33,196 nucleotides of DNA from Comamonas sp. lk (lineage in GTDB: Bacteria; Pseudomonadota; Gammaproteobacteria; Burkholderiales; Burkholderiaceae_C), in assembly GCA_945865425.1 (NCBI GenBank), contig CAMBFN010000006.1:1-33196 (forward strand). The letters are read 5' to 3'. The position numbers and the translations under genes are program-made. Below are positions 22,699-32,072 of this stretch, in pieces (within the stretch, counting starts at the first letter, position 1; each line of letters begins with the position of its first letter). The notes under the pieces are model-generated. The model saw only the letters and a list, made by a program, of their open reading frames with translations. It ran no database searches and was not told the DNA's origin.

Positions 22699-23778
22699 AT
22701 GGCCCGCATTGATTTGGATCTGGCCCACGCCTACCGACCTCATCCGCAGCAGGACAGCGACTACGCCTTGTTGCCTTTGAAAATGTCCTTTGAAAACGGC
22801 GGGGCCTATGCCTTGCTCGGCCCCTCGGGTTGTGGCAAGACGACCATGCTCAACCTCATGTCCGGCTTGCTGCAGCCCTCGCAAGGCACGGTGTATTTCG
22901 ATGGGCAGGACGTGACACGCTCCACGCCGCAGCAGCGCAATATCGCGCAGGTGTTTCAGTTTCCGGTGATTTACGACACCATGACGGTGGCTGAAAACCT
23001 GGGCTTTCCGCTGCGTAACCGCAAGATGCCGCCTGAGCAAATCCGCAAACGTGTAGGCGAAATCGCCGAGATGCTGGACTTGAGCGGCCAACTCAACCAG
23101 CGCGCATCAGGACTCGCGGCTGATGCCAAGCAGAAGATTTCGCTCGGTCGCGGCTTGGTGCGCTCGGATGTGTCCGCTGTGTTGTTCGACGAGCCTTTGA
23201 CGGTCATCGATCCGCACCTGAAGTGGCAGTTACGGCGCAAGCTCAAGCAAATTCATCGCGAGTTGAAACTCACTTTGGTATATGTCACGCATGACCAGGT
23301 GGAAGCCCTGACCTTTGCGCAGCAAGTGGTGGTGATGACGCGCGGACGCGCGGTGCAGATGGGTACGGCGGCACAGTTGTTCGAGCGGCCTTCGCATACT
23401 TTTGTTGGCCACTTCATCGGTTCGCCAGGCATGAATTTTTTGCCTGCACACATGGGGCCGCAGGGCTTGCAAGTGTGCGGTATGCCCTTGCCGCTTGCCC
23501 TTATACAAGGCGATTTGCCTAAAGGCGATTTAAAACTGGGCATACGCCCTGAATACGTAAGCTGCGCGGGCAGTAGTTTTGAAGGCGCGCTGGCCATGCA
23601 AGTAGAGCAGGTGCAGGATGTGGGCACCCACTTTATTGTGACGGCCAGCCTGCAAGGGCAGGTGTTCAAAGCCCGCTTAGCGATGATGGCCGAGCCGTTT
23701 GCCGTGGGCAGCACAGTGTGGTGCCAGGTGCTCAATGACAAAAGCTGCTTTTACCGTAACGAGGAGATCGTGGCATGA
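22699..23778 (+). CDS. glpT: Glycerol ABC importer ATPase GlpT (degenerate signature motif)
   Basis: ATG 22699 begins one base after the glpS stop; an open frame extends upstream to 22405 but overlaps glpS and is not the start. The 359-aa protein has Walker A GPSGCGKT (41-48), Walker B VLFDE with Glu165, and H-loop His198 in THDQVEA. The signature LSGGQ is replaced by LAADA (139-143), followed by KQKISLGRGL. It should dimerise with GlpS so that its nucleotide site meets GlpS's intact LSGGQ. The name refers to the ABC subunit, not to the glycerol-3-phosphate antiporter also called GlpT. The stop overlaps the glpP start. Confidence 0.9.
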   Translation: MARIDLDLAHAYRPHPQQDSDYALLPLKMSFENGGAYALLGPSGCGKTTMLNLMSGLLQPSQGTVYFDGQDVTRSTPQQRNIAQVFQFPVIYDTMTVAENLGFPLRNRKMPPEQIRKRVGEIAEMLDLSGQLNQRASGLAADAKQKISLGRGLVRSDVSAVLFDEPLTVIDPHLKWQLRRKLKQIHRELKLTLVYVTHDQVEALTFAQQVVVMTRGRAVQMGTAAQLFERPSHTFVGHFIGSPGMNFLPAHMGPQGLQVCGMPLPLALIQGDLPKGDLKLGIRPEYVSCAGSSFEGALAMQVEQVQDVGTHFIVTASLQGQVFKARLAMMAEPFAVGSTVWCQVLNDKSCFYRNEEIVA

Positions 23779-24668
23779 GCGCAAGCAACAAGCCAGTTAA
23801 CCAGAAGGCCTGGTTTCTCATTTTGCCGGTGCTGGTGTGCGTGGCCTTTTCCGCCATCTTGCCTTTGATGACTGTGGTGAATTACTCGGTGCAGGACATT
23901 ATTTCGCCCGAGCGCCGCATCTTTGTGGGTACTGAATGGTTTGTCGCCATCATGCGCGACGAGGAACTGCATGGTGCCTTGCTGCGCCAGATCACGTTTT
24001 CGCTGGCGGTGCTGTTGATTGAAATTCCGCTGGGCATTGCGCTGGCCTTGTCCATGCCGGCGCAAGGCTGGCGGGCCTCGGTGGTCTTGGTGGTGGTGTC
24101 GCTCTCGCTGCTGATTCCCTGGAACGTGGTGGGCACGATCTGGCAAATTTTCGGACGCTCCGATATCGGCCTGATGGGCGCAGCTTTGCAGGGCATGGGT
24201 ATCGACTACAGCTATACCGGAAATGCCACGCACGCCTGGTTCACGGTCCTACTGATGGATGTATGGCACTGGACGCCGCTGGTAGCGCTCCTAGGTTATG
24301 CCGGTTTGCGCTCCATACCAGACGCCTATTACCAAGCTGCCAGCATCGACGGGGCGAGCAAGTTGGCGGTTTTTTGGTACGTGCAACTTCCCAAGATGCG
24401 GGGTGTGTTGATGATCGCCGTGCTGCTGCGCTTTATGGACAGCTTCATGATTTACACCGAACCCTTTGTGCTCACCGGCGGTGGCCCGGGCAATGCCACC
24501 ACCTTCCTGTCGCAGTTCCTTACGCAAAAAGCCGTGGGCCAGTTTGACTTGGGGCCGGCAGCCGCGTTTTCGCTGATTTATTTCCTGATTATTTTGCTCA
24601 TGTGCTTTGTTTTATTCAACTGGATGCAACGTGTTGGCACCCAAGCCAAGGAGGCCGGTCATGCATGA
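23775..24668 (+). CDS. glpP: Glycerol ABC importer permease GlpP
   Basis: This 297-aa inner-membrane permease has about six hydrophobic segments, starting at AWFLILPVLVCVAFSAILPL (residues 10-29). The EAA-type loop that contacts an ATPase is YYQAASIDGASKLAVFWYVQLP (residues 195-216). It has the MalF/UgpA-like binding-protein-dependent transport fold. Its ATG overlaps the glpT stop (ATGA) and its end overlaps the glpQ start, so translation of the three genes is coupled. With GlpQ it forms the membrane channel of the importer. Confidence 0.92.
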   Translation: MSASNKPVNQKAWFLILPVLVCVAFSAILPLMTVVNYSVQDIISPERRIFVGTEWFVAIMRDEELHGALLRQITFSLAVLLIEIPLGIALALSMPAQGWRASVVLVVVSLSLLIPWNVVGTIWQIFGRSDIGLMGAALQGMGIDYSYTGNATHAWFTVLLMDVWHWTPLVALLGYAGLRSIPDAYYQAASIDGASKLAVFWYVQLPKMRGVLMIAVLLRFMDSFMIYTEPFVLTGGGPGNATTFLSQFLTQKAVGQFDLGPAAAFSLIYFLIILLMCFVLFNWMQRVGTQAKEAGHA

Positions 24669-25473
24669 GAAGCGGTTTCATAAGCGCTCTATCTTCCTGA
24701 TCGCCTATATGGTCTTTGCCTTGTTGCCGGTGTATTGGATGGTCAATATGTCCTTCAAGACCAATACCGAAATTCTGGCTAGCTTTGCCTTATTTCCCCA
24801 ACACTTCACCTGGGAGAACTACCACCTGATACTGACCGACGTGTCCTGGTATTCGGGCTATATCAACAGCCTGATTTATGTGGTGATGAATACGGTGGTG
24901 TCTATCGCCGTAGCTTTACCGGCAGCCTATGCGTTTTCACGCTACAGCTTTTTGGGCGACAAGCATGTGTTCTTCTGGTTGTTGACCAACCGCATGACGC
25001 CGCCTGCCGTCTTTTTGCTGCCCTTTTTTCAGCTCTACACCACCGTGGGTCTGATGGATACCCACCTGGCAGTAGCCATGGCACATCTCTTGTTCAACGT
25101 GCCATTGGCCGTCTGGATTTTGGAAGGTTTTATGAGTGGCATCCCGCGCGAAATCGACGAAACCGCGTATATCGACGGCTATTCTTTCCCCCGGTTTTTT
25201 GTGCGCATTTTCCTGCCGCTGATCAAAGCCGGCGTGGGTGTAGCTGCTTTCTTTTGCTTCATGTTCAGTTGGGTGGAATTGCTGCTGGCCCGCACACTGA
25301 CCAGCGTCAATGCCAAACCGATTGTGGCCACCATGACGCGTACCGTGTCTGCGGCCGGTATGGATTGGGCCACCCTGGCCGCGGCTGGGGTGCTGACGAT
25401 TGTTCCCGGCGCGATCGTGATCTGGTTTGTACGCAACTACATCGCCAAGGGCTTCGCTATGGGGCGGGTCTAA
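24661..25473 (+). CDS. glpQ: Glycerol ABC importer permease GlpQ
   Basis: The start is ATG 24661, preceded by AAGGAGG and overlapping the glpP end; a frame extends upstream to 24607 but lacks such a site. The 270-aa protein has six predicted membrane segments beginning at SIFLIAYMVFALLPVYWMV. The coupling loop is IDETAYIDGYSFPRFFVRIFLP. It is the second, MalG/UgpE-like permease half. Here GlpQ denotes the permease, not glycerophosphodiester phosphodiesterase. The gap to glpU is 25 bp. Confidence 0.92.
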   Translation: MHEKRFHKRSIFLIAYMVFALLPVYWMVNMSFKTNTEILASFALFPQHFTWENYHLILTDVSWYSGYINSLIYVVMNTVVSIAVALPAAYAFSRYSFLGDKHVFFWLLTNRMTPPAVFLLPFFQLYTTVGLMDTHLAVAMAHLLFNVPLAVWILEGFMSGIPREIDETAYIDGYSFPRFFVRIFLPLIKAGVGVAAFFCFMFSWVELLLARTLTSVNAKPIVATMTRTVSAAGMDWATLAAAGVLTIVPGAIVIWFVRNYIAKGFAMGRV

Positions 25474-25498
25474 AGCGCCATGCACAAGGAGAAGCGCA

Positions 25499-25807
25499 AT
25501 GTTTGAGTGGATGGCGTGGACGACGCCGGTTGCAGTATTTTTTGTTTGCATCGCCTTGATGCTGGTGGCTATGACGGTGTGGGAAATCAAATCACCCACA
25601 GCGATGCGCAAAGGATTCCTGCCCATGGAAACCACGCGGGGCGACCGATTATTTATTGGCCTGCTTTGCGCCGCTTATGTGAACTTGGCCTTTTTGGGAC
25701 TCAGCGGGCGTTTGGCTCAGTTGCTGAGTCTGACGGAGGACCCGTCGGTCTGGTTTAGTTTTGTACTGTCCATGGCAGTGCTGGCCTTGGTCATGCGTAA
25801 AGGTTGA
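25499..25807 (+). CDS. glpU: GlpU-like small membrane protein (DUF2160 type)
   Basis: The 102-aa product starts at ATG 25499 after an AAGGAG site. It has three hydrophobic segments (about residues 8-26, 51-69 and 84-97) and the motif WEIKSPTxxRKGFLPMETTRGDRLFIGLL. This matches the small protein conserved in glycerol ABC operons (GlpU, DUF2160). Its exact role is not known; it may stabilise or regulate the GlpPQ permease. It sits between glpQ and glpV in the same order as in rhizobial operons. Confidence 0.85.
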   Translation: MFEWMAWTTPVAVFFVCIALMLVAMTVWEIKSPTAMRKGFLPMETTRGDRLFIGLLCAAYVNLAFLGLSGRLAQLLSLTEDPSVWFSFVLSMAVLALVMRKG

Positions 25808-25895
25808 TTTGAGTGTGAAGGATCGGTTCCCTATTCCCCTGGAGCCGAAGCTGCCTTTGAAATTAGGGGGTTGTCATTAATCGAGGAGACATAGC

Positions 25896-27626
25896 ATGAA
25901 GTTACGGTATTCAATGGTGTCTGTAGCAGTCGCCTGCCTGCTGGCTAACAGCGCGTGGGCAGATGAGGCAGCAGCGAAAAAATGGATCGATAGCGAGTTC
26001 CAACCATCCACGCTGAGCAAAGAAAAGCAGCTAGATGAAATGAAGTGGTTTATCGAAGCGGCCAAAAAGCTGCAAGCTAAGGGCGTGAAGGAAGTTTCGG
26101 TGGTGTCAGAGACCATCACTACACACGAATATGAGTCCAAGACACTGGCCAAAGCCTTTGAGGAAATCACCGGTATCAAGGTAAAGCACGACTTAATTCA
26201 AGAGGGCGACGTAGTTGAAAAGCTGCAGACCTCTATGCAATCGGGCAAGTCAATTTATGACGGCTGGATTAGCGATTCCGACCTGATCGGTACCCACTAC
26301 CGCTACGGCAAGATATTGAACCTGACGGACTACATGACCGGCGCGGGCAAGGACTACACCAATCCGGGCCTGGACATCAAAGACTTCATCGGCACCAGCT
26401 TCACTACCGCGCCGGACGGCAAGCTCTACCAGTTGCCGACGCAGCAATTTGCCAATTTATATTGGTTTCGCGCTGATTTGTTCGACCGTAAAGACCTCAA
26501 AGAAAAATTCAAAGCCAAGTATGGCTATGACCTGGGTGTGCCGCTTAATTGGAGCGCCTATGAGGACATCGCCGCCTTCTTCACCAACGATGTGAAGAAC
26601 ATCGACGGTAAGCCGATTTACGGCCATATGGACTACGGCAAAAAGGATCCCTCGCTGGGCTGGCGTTTCACGGACGCATGGCTGTCGATGGCCGGTACCG
26701 CTGACATTGGCATACCCAATGGTCTGCCGGTTGATGAGTGGGGCATTCGTGTAGCCGATGACAAGTGCACGCCCGTAGGCGCGTCGGTTTCTCGCGGTGG
26801 CGCGACCAACTCGCCTGCTGCGGTCTATGCCTTGACCAAGTACATCGACTGGATGAAAAAATACTCGCCCAAGGAAGCCATTGGCATGACTTTCGGTGAA
26901 GCCGGCCCGGTGCCTGCCCAAGGGCAGATCGCGCAGCAAATTTTCTGGTACACCGCGTTTACGGCTGACATGATCAAACCTGGTCTGCCGGTGGTCAATG
27001 CAGACGGCACACCGAAATGGCGCATGGCTCCCGGACCCAATGGCCCGTACTGGAAACAAGGCATGCAAAACGGCTACCAGGACGTGGGTTCATGGACTTT
27101 CTTCAAAGACCATAATCCGGACAAAGTCGCAGCGGCCTGGCTCTATGCGCAGTTCGTGACCGCTAAAACCACGTCCCTGAAGAAAACCGTGGTGGGCCTG
27201 ACGCCCATCCGCGAGAGCGATATTCAGTCCAAAACGATGACGGACATGGCACCCAAGCTCGGTGGCTTGGTGGAGTTCTACCGCAGCCCAGCCCGCGTGG
27301 CCTGGACACCTACCGGTACCAATGTGCCTGACTACCCCAAGTTGGCCCAACTCTGGTGGAAAAACGTGGCAGTGGCCGTGACGGGTGAGAAGACCCCGCA
27401 AGCGGCCATGGACAACTTGGCCGAGGAAATGGACCAGGTGATGGGCCGTTTGGAGCGCGCAGGTATGGCCAAGTGCGCACCTAAGCTCAATGCCAAGATG
27501 GACCCATCGAAATGGTTGAGCGACAAGGGCGCGCCATGGAAGAAGCTGGCTAATGAGAAGCCAAAAGGCGAGACCATTGCCTACGACACGCTGCTCAATG
27601 CCTGGAAAGCCGGCAAGGTTCGCTAA
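25896..27626 (+). CDS. glpV: Glycerol-binding periplasmic protein GlpV
   Basis: The 576-aa protein has a Sec signal peptide cleaved after Ala22 (ANSAWA-DEAA) and a strong GAGGAG ribosome site. It is an extracellular solute-binding protein, unusually long compared with ordinary sugar-binding proteins but normal for the GlpV group. Visible features include the lobes around YESKTLAKAFEEITGIKV, QQFANLYWFRADLF and GPYWKQGMQNGYQDVGSW. It captures glycerol and delivers it to GlpPQ. The 88-bp gap before it and hairpins after it may allow it to be made in excess of the membrane parts, as binding proteins need. Confidence 0.92.
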   Translation: MKLRYSMVSVAVACLLANSAWADEAAAKKWIDSEFQPSTLSKEKQLDEMKWFIEAAKKLQAKGVKEVSVVSETITTHEYESKTLAKAFEEITGIKVKHDLIQEGDVVEKLQTSMQSGKSIYDGWISDSDLIGTHYRYGKILNLTDYMTGAGKDYTNPGLDIKDFIGTSFTTAPDGKLYQLPTQQFANLYWFRADLFDRKDLKEKFKAKYGYDLGVPLNWSAYEDIAAFFTNDVKNIDGKPIYGHMDYGKKDPSLGWRFTDAWLSMAGTADIGIPNGLPVDEWGIRVADDKCTPVGASVSRGGATNSPAAVYALTKYIDWMKKYSPKEAIGMTFGEAGPVPAQGQIAQQIFWYTAFTADMIKPGLPVVNADGTPKWRMAPGPNGPYWKQGMQNGYQDVGSWTFFKDHNPDKVAAAWLYAQFVTAKTTSLKKTVVGLTPIRESDIQSKTMTDMAPKLGGLVEFYRSPARVAWTPTGTNVPDYPKLAQLWWKNVAVAVTGEKTPQAAMDNLAEEMDQVMGRLERAGMAKCAPKLNAKMDPSKWLSDKGAPWKKLANEKPKGETIAYDTLLNAWKAGKVR

Positions 27627-27633
27627 GCCGCTG

Positions 27634-27686
27634 CGGGCCTAAGGCCCGTGCGTTTGAATGGCCGTTCGGCATCGTGCCGGGCGGCC
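27634..27686 (+). terminator. Two hairpins between glpV and glpD (attenuator or processing site)
   Basis: CGGGCC-TAA-GGCCCG (27634-27648) is a perfect stem. GGCCG...GGCA-tcg-TGCC...CGGCC (27660-27686) makes a second, interrupted stem. Neither is followed by a T-run. They may stabilise glpV mRNA or partly stop transcription before glpD. Confidence 0.4.
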
Positions 27687-27751
27687 ACCTCTCCGAATTT
27701 TTGGACGTGCACTTAGCCGGTGGGGGATGGCACGTCCCTACGTATTGATAT

Positions 27752-29341
27752 ATGTCTAACCAGCACACTGCATCACCTGCGCCGCGCGCCGAGATTCTTG
27801 CCCGCCTGGCTAAGGATGCGGTGTATGACGTGGCCGTGGTCGGTGGTGGATCGACCGGCTTGGGCATTGCGCTGGATGCGGCAATGCGCGGCCTTAAGGT
27901 GGTGCTGGTGGAGTCGCATGATTTTGCCAAGGGCACTTCCTCGCGCTCTACTAAGCTCGTCCATGGCGGTGTGCGCTATTTGGGGCAGGGCAATGTTTCA
28001 CTGGTACGTGAAGCCTTGCATGAACGGCGTACGCTGCTGCACAGTGCGCCCCATATCGCGCAGCCCCTCGCTTTTATCGTTCCCGCCTACCGTTGGTGGG
28101 AAAAGCCGTTTTACGGGGTGGGCCTGAAGCTTTACGACCAGTTGGCTGGCGATGCCGGGCTGGGTAAGACCGAACTTTTAGCTAACCAGGCGACCTTGGC
28201 GCTGATTCCGGCGGCCCGCACCCAAGGGCTGCGTGGTGGGGTGCTTTATTGGGACGGCCAGTTCAACGACGCGCGCCTGGCCATCGCAATTGCCCGTACG
28301 GCGGCACAACACGGTGCATTGCTGGTTAACTACTGCCGGGCCGACGCCTTGCTGTATGCGGATGGTCGCATCGCCGGTTTGAACTGCACCGATACCCGCA
28401 GCGGAACTCCCTACCGGGTGCGCAGTCAATGCGTGATCAATGCAAGCGGCGTGTGGGTGGACGCCTTGCGCGAAAAAGATGCTCAGCAGGAGTCCGCAGC
28501 CACTTTCAAGCCTCTGGTGGCGCCTAGCCAGGGCGTGCATCTGGTGGTAGACCGCAGTTTTCTGCAAGGCGATACCGCCCTCATGGTGCCAAAAACTTCG
28601 GACGGGCGGGTGCTTTTCGCCGTGCCCTGGTTAGGTAAAGTCATCTTGGGCACCACAGACACCCCGCGCCAGGATTTGTCCCGCGAGCCTCAGGCTTTCA
28701 GGGAAGAGGTGGACTTTATTTTGGGCGAGGCCGCGAACTACCTGTGCCGCGCGCCCAAGCGCGCCGATGTGCGCAGCATTTGGGTGGGTTTGCGCCCCTT
28801 GGTAAAACACCAGGACGAGCAGGACACCAAAACTCTTAGCCGGGAGCATACTGTCGCGATTAGCCGATCCGGGCTGGTCACGGTGACGGGCGGCAAATGG
28901 ACCACCTACCGGGTGATGGCCGAGGACGTGCTGGCTGCTTGCCAGGAGGCCCGATTGCTAGCTGTATTGCCCGCCTGCACCACACAGCAGGTCAGGATGG
29001 TGGGTGCGCCGCCAGCGCAAGCCTCGGTCGCCTCCCTTAGCCTGCCGCCGGGCTTGCACTCGTATGGCTGCGAGCAATTATTGGTCCAGTCCCTGCCGGG
29101 TGCTGACCGGTGGATCTGCCCGGGCTTGTCCGAGGCCATGGTCCGTTTTGCGCTGCGCTATGAATATGCGCTGACGGTCGAGGACGTGCTCGCGCGCCGT
29201 TCGCGGCTCTTGTTTCTGGATGCGCACCAAGCCGCCGCGGTAGCCAGTCAGGTGGCAGCCCTTATTCGCGAGGAACTGGGGCACGACGGGAACGAGGCAG
29301 GCTTCCTGGAAATATGCACCCATTTTTCATTGATTCCTTGA
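27752..29341 (+). CDS. glpD: Aerobic glycerol-3-phosphate dehydrogenase
   Basis: The 529-aa FAD enzyme oxidises glycerol-3-phosphate to dihydroxyacetone phosphate at the cytoplasmic membrane and passes electrons to quinone. The FAD-binding motif VAVVGGGSTGLGIALDAAMRG is at 27-47, and the GlpD signature GTSSRSTKLVHGGVRYL at 61-77. The C-terminal domain contains the conserved VTGGKWTTYR. The ribosome site before ATG 27752 is weak. It completes the pathway begun by GlpSTPQV and GlpK and is the last gene before the ribosomal protein cluster. Confidence 0.95.
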   Translation: MSNQHTASPAPRAEILARLAKDAVYDVAVVGGGSTGLGIALDAAMRGLKVVLVESHDFAKGTSSRSTKLVHGGVRYLGQGNVSLVREALHERRTLLHSAPHIAQPLAFIVPAYRWWEKPFYGVGLKLYDQLAGDAGLGKTELLANQATLALIPAARTQGLRGGVLYWDGQFNDARLAIAIARTAAQHGALLVNYCRADALLYADGRIAGLNCTDTRSGTPYRVRSQCVINASGVWVDALREKDAQQESAATFKPLVAPSQGVHLVVDRSFLQGDTALMVPKTSDGRVLFAVPWLGKVILGTTDTPRQDLSREPQAFREEVDFILGEAANYLCRAPKRADVRSIWVGLRPLVKHQDEQDTKTLSREHTVAISRSGLVTVTGGKWTTYRVMAEDVLAACQEARLLAVLPACTTQQVRMVGAPPAQASVASLSLPPGLHSYGCEQLLVQSLPGADRWICPGLSEAMVRFALRYEYALTVEDVLARRSRLLFLDAHQAAAVASQVAALIREELGHDGNEAGFLEICTHFSLIP

Positions 29342-29536
29342 ATCAGGCCGAAGAAATACAGAATGCTGATAAAAATAGTGCATAATCGCGGGCTTCGCTT
29401 GTAAAAGCTGAAGATTCTGCCCACATGGAGTCAGCCCGAACGGTTCGGGTTGAGGACAGCGGGCCCAAGACTGACTGGTCTGCGTTTCCCCGGTGATCTG
29501 TGGTGGCGCTTCCGGTGCAAGTTGGGAAATATTGAC
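29342..29536 (+). promoter_or_regulatory. Leader/promoter region of the spc operon
   Basis: This 195-bp gap holds a CATAAT -10-like hexamer (29381-29386) with no strong -35 box, followed by about 150 bp of leader. A hairpin CCCGAA-CGG-TTCGGG lies at 29435-29449. A promoter of its own is expected because the operon starts here instead of following S10 genes. Whether the leader has a regulatory role cannot be told. Confidence 0.5.
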
Positions 29537-29905
29537 ATGATCCAAACTGAATCTCGACTGGAAGTCGCCGATAACACCGGCGCGAAATCAGTCCTCTGCA
29601 TCAAGGTGCTGGGTGGCTCGCGCCGCCGTTACGCCAGCGTAGGGGACATTATCAAGGTGAGCATCAAAGAAGCTGCGCCGCGCTCGCGTGTGAAAAAAGG
29701 CGAGGTGTACAGCGCCGTAGTAGTGCGCACCGCCAAGGGCATCCGCCGCTCTGATGGCTCACTGGTGAAGTTTGATGGCAATGCGGCAGTGTTGCTTAAC
29801 GCCAAGCTTGAGCCCATTGGCACCCGCATCTTCGGACCGGTTACGCGTGAATTGCGTACCGAGAAGTTCATGAAGATCGTGTCCCTGGCTCCCGAAGTTT
29901 TGTAA
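29537..29905 (+). CDS. rplN: 50S ribosomal protein L14
   Basis: The 122-aa protein is full length, starting [18 protein letters not shown] and ending SLAPEVL, typical of bacterial L14. It binds 23S rRNA near the L19 site at the subunit interface. The in-frame region upstream of ATG 29537 is not coding. It opens the spc operon, 9 bp before rplX. Confidence 0.98.
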   Translation: MIQTESRLEVADNTGAKSVLCIKVLGGSRRRYASVGDIIKVSIKEAAPRSRVKKGEVYSAVVVRTAKGIRRSDGSLVKFDGNAAVLLNAKLEPIGTRIFGPVTRELRTEKFMKIVSLAPEVL

Positions 29906-29914
29906 GGACAGGCT

Positions 29915-30235
29915 ATGAACAAGATTCGCAAGGGCGATCAAGTGATCGTCATCGCAGGACGGGATAAAGGCAAGCGCGGCGTAGTGACATTGCGCAGCGA
30001 CGACTCGCATGTGCTTGTCGAAGGTGTAAACCAGGTCAAGAAGCACACCAAGCCCAACCCGCTCAAGGGAACGACCGGCGGTATCGTGGATAAAACCATG
30101 CCTATCCACCAATCCAATATTGCTATCTTCAATGCGGCATCGGGTAAAGCCGACCGGGTTGGTATCAAGCTTCAGGCCGATGGAAAGCGCGTGCGCGTTT
30201 ACAAGTCCAGCGGCGACGAAATCAAGGCGGCATAA
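29915..30235 (+). CDS. rplX: 50S ribosomal protein L24
   Basis: The 106-aa protein carries the KOW motif near its start ([19 protein letters not shown], residues 4-22) and the [15 protein letters not shown] segment typical of L24. It is an early assembly protein binding the 5' part of 23S rRNA. Only two bases separate it from rplE, suggesting coupled translation. Confidence 0.98.
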   Translation: MNKIRKGDQVIVIAGRDKGKRGVVTLRSDDSHVLVEGVNQVKKHTKPNPLKGTTGGIVDKTMPIHQSNIAIFNAASGKADRVGIKLQADGKRVRVYKSSGDEIKAA

Positions 30236-30237
30236 AT

Positions 30238-30777
30238 ATGGCACGTTTACAACAACACTATCGCGAGAAAGTCGCTCCTGATTTGATCGCCAAGTTTGGC
30301 TTTAAGTCGCCCATGCAGGTCCCCCGCATCACCAAAATCACACTCAATATGGGTGTGAGCGAAGCGGTTGCGGACAAGAAAGTCATGGACAGCGCCGTGG
30401 CAGACCTGACAAAAATCGCCGGCCAAAAGCCGGTGGTCACCAAGTCTAAAAAAGCGATCGCGGGTTTCAAAATCCGCGAAGGCCAGGCCATTGGCTGCAT
30501 GGTCACGCTGCGTGGCGTTCAGATGTACGAATTTTTGGATCGCTTTGTCACCGTGGCTTTGCCCCGTGTACGTGACTTCCGTGGTATTTCCGGGCGCGCC
30601 TTTGATGGCCGTGGGAACTACAACATCGGCGTGAAAGAGCAGATTATTTTTCCTGAGATTGAGTACGACAAAGTTGACGCTTTGCGCGGTCTCAACATCA
30701 GTATCACCACGACCGCAAAGTCCGACGAAGAGTGCAAGGCACTGTTGTCGGGCTTTCGTTTCCCGTTCAAGAATTGA
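30238..30777 (+). CDS. rplE: 50S ribosomal protein L5
   Basis: The 179-aa protein matches L5 in length and in [18 protein letters not shown] and [15 protein letters not shown]. It binds 5S rRNA and contacts S13. In E. coli the spc operon is controlled by S8 binding near the start of this gene; whether that site exists here was not determined. Confidence 0.98.
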   Translation: MARLQQHYREKVAPDLIAKFGFKSPMQVPRITKITLNMGVSEAVADKKVMDSAVADLTKIAGQKPVVTKSKKAIAGFKIREGQAIGCMVTLRGVQMYEFLDRFVTVALPRVRDFRGISGRAFDGRGNYNIGVKEQIIFPEIEYDKVDALRGLNISITTTAKSDEECKALLSGFRFPFKN

Positions 30778-30785
30778 GGTGACCA

Positions 30786-31091
30786 GTGGCAAAAATGGCT
30801 TTAATCGAGCGTGAGCTCAAGCGCGACAAACTGGTCGCCAAATACGCGAAGAAACATGCCGCCCTCAAGGCTATAGCGGGCGACGCCAAGCGTAGCGACG
30901 ACGAGCGGGCTGCAGCACGCCTGGACTTGCAAAAGCTGCCGCGCAATGCCAATCCCACACGCCAGCGTAACCGTTGCGCGATCACGGGTCGTCCCCGTGG
31001 CACGTTCCAGCAATTTGGTCTGGCCAGAGCAAAAATTCGCGAAATGGCGTTTGCCGGTGAAATCCCCGGTATCGTCAAGGCGAGCTGGTAA
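30786..31091 (+). CDS. rpsN: 30S ribosomal protein S14 (long, zinc-free form)
   Basis: The protein is 101 aa when started at GTG 30786, the same length as E. coli S14; a later ATG at 30795 would remove the usual MAK start. [15 protein letters not shown] is the S14 signature. Only one Cys is present, so this is the long form without a zinc-binding site. An AGGTGA-type site precedes the start. Confidence 0.97.
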   Translation: MAKMALIERELKRDKLVAKYAKKHAALKAIAGDAKRSDDERAAARLDLQKLPRNANPTRQRNRCAITGRPRGTFQQFGLARAKIREMAFAGEIPGIVKASW

Positions 31092-31109
31092 GCGGCAGGA
31101 GAACCCGAT

Positions 31110-31505
31110 ATGAGTATGAGTGATCCCATCGCCGACCTGTTGACGCGTATCCGTAACGCGCAAATGGTCGCCAAGCCCACCGTGCTGGTGCCTTCTTCCA
31201 AAGTGAAGGTCGCTATTGCACAGGTGCTCCAGGATGAAGGCTATATCGACGGCTTCAAAGTAACGACGGCCGCTGGCAAGTCGGAACTGGAAATCGCATT
31301 GAAGTATTACGCGGGCCGTCCGGTGATCGAGCGTATCGAGCGCGTCAGCCGTCCGGGCTTGCGTGTGTACCGTGGCAGCGACGCCATTCCCCAAGTGCAA
31401 AACGGCTTGGGTGTAGCGATTATTACCACGCCTCAAGGCGTGATGACAGACCGCAAAGCACGCGCTAATGGCGTGGGCGGCGAAGTGCTGTGCTACGTGG
31501 CCTAA
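31110..31505 (+). CDS. rpsH: 30S ribosomal protein S8
   Basis: The 131-aa protein begins [18 protein letters not shown] and ends [19 protein letters not shown], both diagnostic of S8. It binds the central domain of 16S rRNA and in enterobacteria also represses this operon. The gap to rpsN is 18 bp and a GCAGGAG ribosome site is present. Confidence 0.98.
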   Translation: MSMSDPIADLLTRIRNAQMVAKPTVLVPSSKVKVAIAQVLQDEGYIDGFKVTTAAGKSELEIALKYYAGRPVIERIERVSRPGLRVYRGSDAIPQVQNGLGVAIITTPQGVMTDRKARANGVGGEVLCYVA

Positions 31506-31527
31506 GCTGCAATCTGGAGAACCAAAC

Positions 31528-32061
31528 ATGTCCCGAGTAGGTAAACGTCCCGTAAGCATTCCCGCTGGCGTTGATGTGCAGATCAAGGAAGACCAGATCA
31601 GCGTCAAGGCAGCCGGTGGCACTTTGCATCTGGCGCAAAATGCACTAGTCAAAATTTCTAACGAGTCGGGCTCGCTGGTGTTCGCGCCCGCCAACGATTC
31701 GCGCGCCGCCGATGCCATGTCTGGCACCATGCGCCAGCTGGTCAGCAATATGGTTACCGGTGTAACCCAGGGCTTTGAGAAGAAGCTCAACCTAGTAGGT
31801 GTGGGTTTCAAGGCGCAGGCTACGGGCAATAAGCTCAACCTGGCGATTGGTTTTTCACACCCTGTCAATATCGAGATGCCTGCGGGCATCACCGTGGCCA
31901 CGGCGACTCCGACGGAAATCTCCATCAAGGGTGCAGACCGTCAACGCGTGGGTCAGATCGCAGCGGAAATTCGTGGTGTGCGTCCTCCCGAGCCTTACAA
32001 AGGCAAGGGCATCCGTTATTCGGATGAGAAGATCACCATCAAAGAAACCAAGAAGAAATAA
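31528..32061 (+). CDS. rplF: 50S ribosomal protein L6
   Basis: The 177-aa protein starts at ATG 31528 ([15 protein letters not shown]) after TGGAGA; the longer frame from 31468 overlaps rpsH. The C-terminal [14 protein letters not shown] is the L6 signature. L6 lies near the factor-binding site of the large subunit. Confidence 0.98.
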   Translation: MSRVGKRPVSIPAGVDVQIKEDQISVKAAGGTLHLAQNALVKISNESGSLVFAPANDSRAADAMSGTMRQLVSNMVTGVTQGFEKKLNLVGVGFKAQATGNKLNLAIGFSHPVNIEMPAGITVATATPTEISIKGADRQRVGQIAAEIRGVRPPEPYKGKGIRYSDEKITIKETKKK

Positions 32062-32072
32062 GGAACTGCACT

